Of a stretch of DNA of 64,000 nt, positions 60,821-64,000 are shown in pieces. The notes under the pieces are model-generated. The model saw nothing but the letters and a program-made list of their open reading frames with translations, had not been told where the DNA came from and did not search any database. Source of the stretch: Mantis religiosa (taxonomy: Eukaryota; Arthropoda; Insecta; Mantodea; Mantidae). Where the stretch lies: contig CM060953.1 in NCBI GenBank assembly GCA_030765055.1, positions 106,830,685 to 106,894,684 on the forward strand. Direction: 5' to 3'. The first letter of the stretch is position 1, and every line of letters begins with the position of its first letter. Position numbers and translations under genes: made by a program.

Positions 60821-62140
60821 CTAAAACAAAATCATTAAAATTACGCAGTTTTGATTATTTTAAACATAATTTAATTATGCAGAGGACTTAATGAGCTATA
60901 GATAATATAAGTGGCACTATTATTAAGATAAAATAAAAAGATCTGCTTTATTAGATCTTTTTTAACTAAATACACAATTAAAGAACTTTCAAATTCCACA
61001 GAATAAAATGTAGTAATATATTGCACTTAAGCAGCATTATTATATGCATACTAAATTTGCTATTTATGCTGAAGTTTGCTTCATTAAATGTTTTATTCGT
61101 AACATTAAATTAATTTTATGTTTACTTCAATGCAAACTTTTAGAATATGAAGGATTCTATAGTTAAACATAATTTTTAATCAAACAACCTCATAAATCTA
61201 AGTATAAAATGACAGTTCTGATACTGTTTATAACCAGGATTATCTTTTTAAAGCGATTCTTATTACTTACTACATTAAATACTAATGCAATAGAATATTT
61301 TAAGTTTCCAAAAACCCAGCAATTCTGTTTCTATTTACATTTTATTGATTATCTCAAAAGAAATAATTTTTTTACTTTAGATTCACCTATAATATGCATA
61401 AGCTGTGCTTTTTAAATTATTTCACTAAGACTCACTTTATTTTTACTGATAACAAATCATTTCATTTTAAATTTGTCATTAGGTTTATTTCTTATGCTGA
61501 GTATATTACCTTTTTATTTTAAAAGTATAAGCCTTTTAAATTTACTAAGGAGGTGATATTTATTTTAAATTTGGTTCAATTGTTTTCTTTTGACTTAAAT
61601 AAAAGCAGAATTTACATTGCTGACCTTGAAATATTTTTAGCCCTAAGCATTTTAATGCACTTGAGCCTATGAAATGCTAAACTCTGAAACATCTAAATCA
61701 TAACTCTCTGACATTATTCACTATTGTTATGTACTAAGCACATTTGCAATTGTATGTGGGAAATTCAGCTTTCAATTTTTATAAGAGGGCTGGTAGAATT
61801 CTGTTAAAAATAGCATGTATTTTTATTGCTTTATAAGCAACTAGCATTCTTATACTGCTTAACATATGAGCGAGTTGTACATTTCCACTTATAATCTCCT
61901 TCCTTCATTTTGAAATGAAATATGCCAAAATCCAATTACACTCAGAATAAACATTTTCTTAAAAAGTTAATCTTTTATTTGTTAACTATAAACTTACTCA
62001 GAAAAAATATTTTCTTAAAAAGTTAATCTTTATTTGTTAACTATAAAAACTTTTCCTAATTTTGAATCAGTAACCCTATCATTGACAAAATATAATAGTA
62101 TTTATTTCATAAGCCATCATTTATAAACAAATATGACAGA
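60821..62140. other. likely intron or upstream sequence
   Basis: AT-rich. A block ATATTTTCTTAAAAAG with TTAATCTT and TTTGTTAACTATAAA is repeated in tandem (about 61948-61990 and 62006-62048). No exon recognised. Confidence 0.35.
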
Positions 62141-62143
62141 AAA

Positions 62144-62226
<83 letters not shown>

Positions 62227-62229
62227 ATA
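62141..62229 (+). repeat. (AAAT)n array
   Basis: About 89 bp of perfect AAAT units leading into GATA/GATG units. Confidence 0.97.
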
Positions 62230-63800
62230 CATAGATAGATAGATGGATGGATGGATGGATGGATGGATGGATGGATGGATGGATGGATGGATGGATGGAT
62301 GGATGGATGGATGGATGGATGGATGGATGGATGGATGGATGGATGGATGGATGGATGGATGGATGGATGGATGGATGGATGGATGGATGGATGGATGGAT
62401 GGATGGATGGATGGATGGATGGATGGATGGATGGATGGATGGATGGATGGATGGATGGATGGATGGATGGATGGATGGATGGATGGATGGATGGATGGAT
62501 GGATGGATGGATGGATGGATGGATGGATGGATGGATGGATGGATGGATGGATGGATGGATGGATGGATGGATGGATGGATGGATGGATGGATGGATGGAT
62601 GGATGGATGGATGGATGGATGGATGGATGGATGGATGGATGGATGGATGGATGGATGGATGGATGGATGGATGGATGGATGGATGGATGGATGGATGGAT
62701 GGATGGATGGATGGATGGATGGATGGATGGATGGATGGATGGATGGATGGATGGATGGATGGATGGATGGATGGATGGATGGATGGATGGATGGATGGAT
62801 GGATGGATGGATGGATGGATGGATGGATGGATGGATGGATGGATGGATGGATGGATGGATGGATGGATGGATGGATGGATGGATGGATGGATGGATGGAT
62901 GGATGGATGGATGGATGGATGGATGGATGGATGGATGGATGGATGGATGGATGGATGGATGGATGGATGGATGGATGGATGGATGGATGGATGGATGGAT
63001 GGATGGATGGATGGATGGATGGATGGATGGATGGATGGATGGATGGATGGATGGATGGATGGATGGATGGATGGATGGATGGATGGATGGATGGATGGAT
63101 GGATGGATGGATGGATGGATGGATGGATGGATGGATGGATGGATGGATGGATGGATGGATGGATGGATGGATGGATGGATGGATGGATGGATGGATGGAT
63201 GGATGGATGGATGGATGGATGGATGGATGGATGGATGGATGGATGGATGGATGGATGGATGGATGGATGGATGGATGGATGGATGGATGGATGGATGGAT
63301 GGATGGATGGATGGATGGATGGATGGATGGATGGATGGATGGATGGATGGATGGATGGATGGATGGATGGATGGATGGATGGATGGATGGATGGATGGAT
63401 GGATGGATGGATGGATGGATGGATGGATGGATGGATGGATGGATGGATGGATGGATGGATGGATGGATGGATGGATGGATGGATGGATGGATGGATGGAT
63501 GGATGGATGGATGGATGGATGGATGGATGGATGGATGGATGGATGGATGGATGGATGGATGGATGGATGGATGGATGGATGGATGGATGGATGGATGGAT
63601 GGATGGATGGATGGATGGATGGATGGATGGATGGATGGATGGATGGATGGATGGATGGATGGATGGATGGATGGATGGATGGATGGATGGACGGATGGAT
63701 GGATGGATGGACGGATGGACGGATGGATGGACGGATGGACGGATGGACGGACGGACGGACGGACGGACGGACGGACGGACGGACGGACGGACGGATGGAT
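62230..63800 (+). repeat. (GATG)n array, about 1.5 kb
   Basis: A few GATA units, then GATG units that appear perfect from 62242 to about 63690. GACG variants rise toward the right edge and dominate at 63745-63793. All six frames are open because the 4-bp unit has no stop; none is a gene. Confidence 0.97.
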
Positions 63801-64000
63801 AAATAAATATATAAATAAATAAGTAAATAAATAAATACATAAATAAATAAACAAACAAATAAATAAATATTAATAATTAAGTAAATAAATAAATAATGAT
63901 AGATACATGGATAGATGGATAGATGGACAGATGGACAGGCGGACAGGTGGAGAGGCGTACAGGTGGACAGGCGGACAGGTGGACAGGCAGACAGGTGGAC
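63801..64000 (+). repeat. (AAAT)n and degenerate GGACA/GGACAGGT-type repeats to the window end
   Basis: AAAT units with scattered changes to about 63895, then GATA/GATG, then GGACAGGCGGACAGGTGG-like units to the end. The array runs off the window. Confidence 0.9.

Noticed and set aside
62243..63858. Long open frames of 500 to 580 residues in the GATG array on both strands
   Set aside because: A 4-bp repeat without stop codons opens every frame; there is no gene signal.

Overview
The window looks like a stretch of a large, AT-rich, transposon-filled arthropod genome, most likely an insect. Three kinds of evidence point that way. There are no bacterial-style operons and no long host reading frames. 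There are many tRNA-derived SINEs, Jockey/I/R1-type LINE pieces, hAT relatives (ZMYM1-like, KIAA1586-like, CGGBP1-like), Penelope-like fragments and Ty3/gypsy elements. There are also five very long simple-sequence arrays. The species cannot be named from this sequence alone.

Layout. 1-6.3 kb: a Penelope-like fragment, two pieces of a recurrent arthropod mobile ORF, and a LINE (minus strand) split by a TA-flanked terminal-inverted-repeat element that carries its own small ORF. 6.8-7.0 kb: a SINE. 9.8-12.6 kb: a dead hAT transposase of the ZMYM1-like type. 18.1-20.3 kb: a complete, young, internally deleted gypsy element whose gag start is fused to RNase H and integrase pieces. 20.8-22.1 kb: two Penelope-like fragments. 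23.8 kb: a perfect 30-bp hairpin. 24.6-27.6 kb: a bounded hAT element with a GC-rich retroposon inside it. 28.2-32.1 kb: remains of an RNase H-bearing LINE around a 1.1-kb TTA array. 33.0-38.5 kb: a decayed gypsy copy related to the one at 18 kb, carrying a second copy of the same retroposon. 38.6-39.9 kb: a SINE whose GAA tail has grown to more than 800 bp. 40.0-41.5 kb: a solo LTR and a LINE 3' end with an ATG tail. 43-54 kb: LINE, hAT and SINE remains, including an ORF1-only LINE inserted in a SINE with a perfect target duplication. 56.6-57.9 kb: a KIAA1586-like hAT remnant. 62.1-64.0 kb: AAAT and GATG arrays.

Host genes. Only two stretches look like parts of ordinary genes, both on the minus strand. 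One is a 921-bp internal exon at 59900-60820 with good splice sites and both introns in phase 2; it encodes a His/Gly-rich then Thr-rich protein. The other is a possible last exon with stop codon and poly(A) signal at about 42.04-42.34 kb. They could belong to one gene with a roughly 17-kb, transposon-filled intron, but that is not shown. A possible small gene lies at 49.67-50.44 kb.

Most elements do not work together as a system. What the window does show well is nesting (element within element, dated by target duplications), three kinds of non-autonomous derivative, and long microsatellites that grow from retroposon tails.
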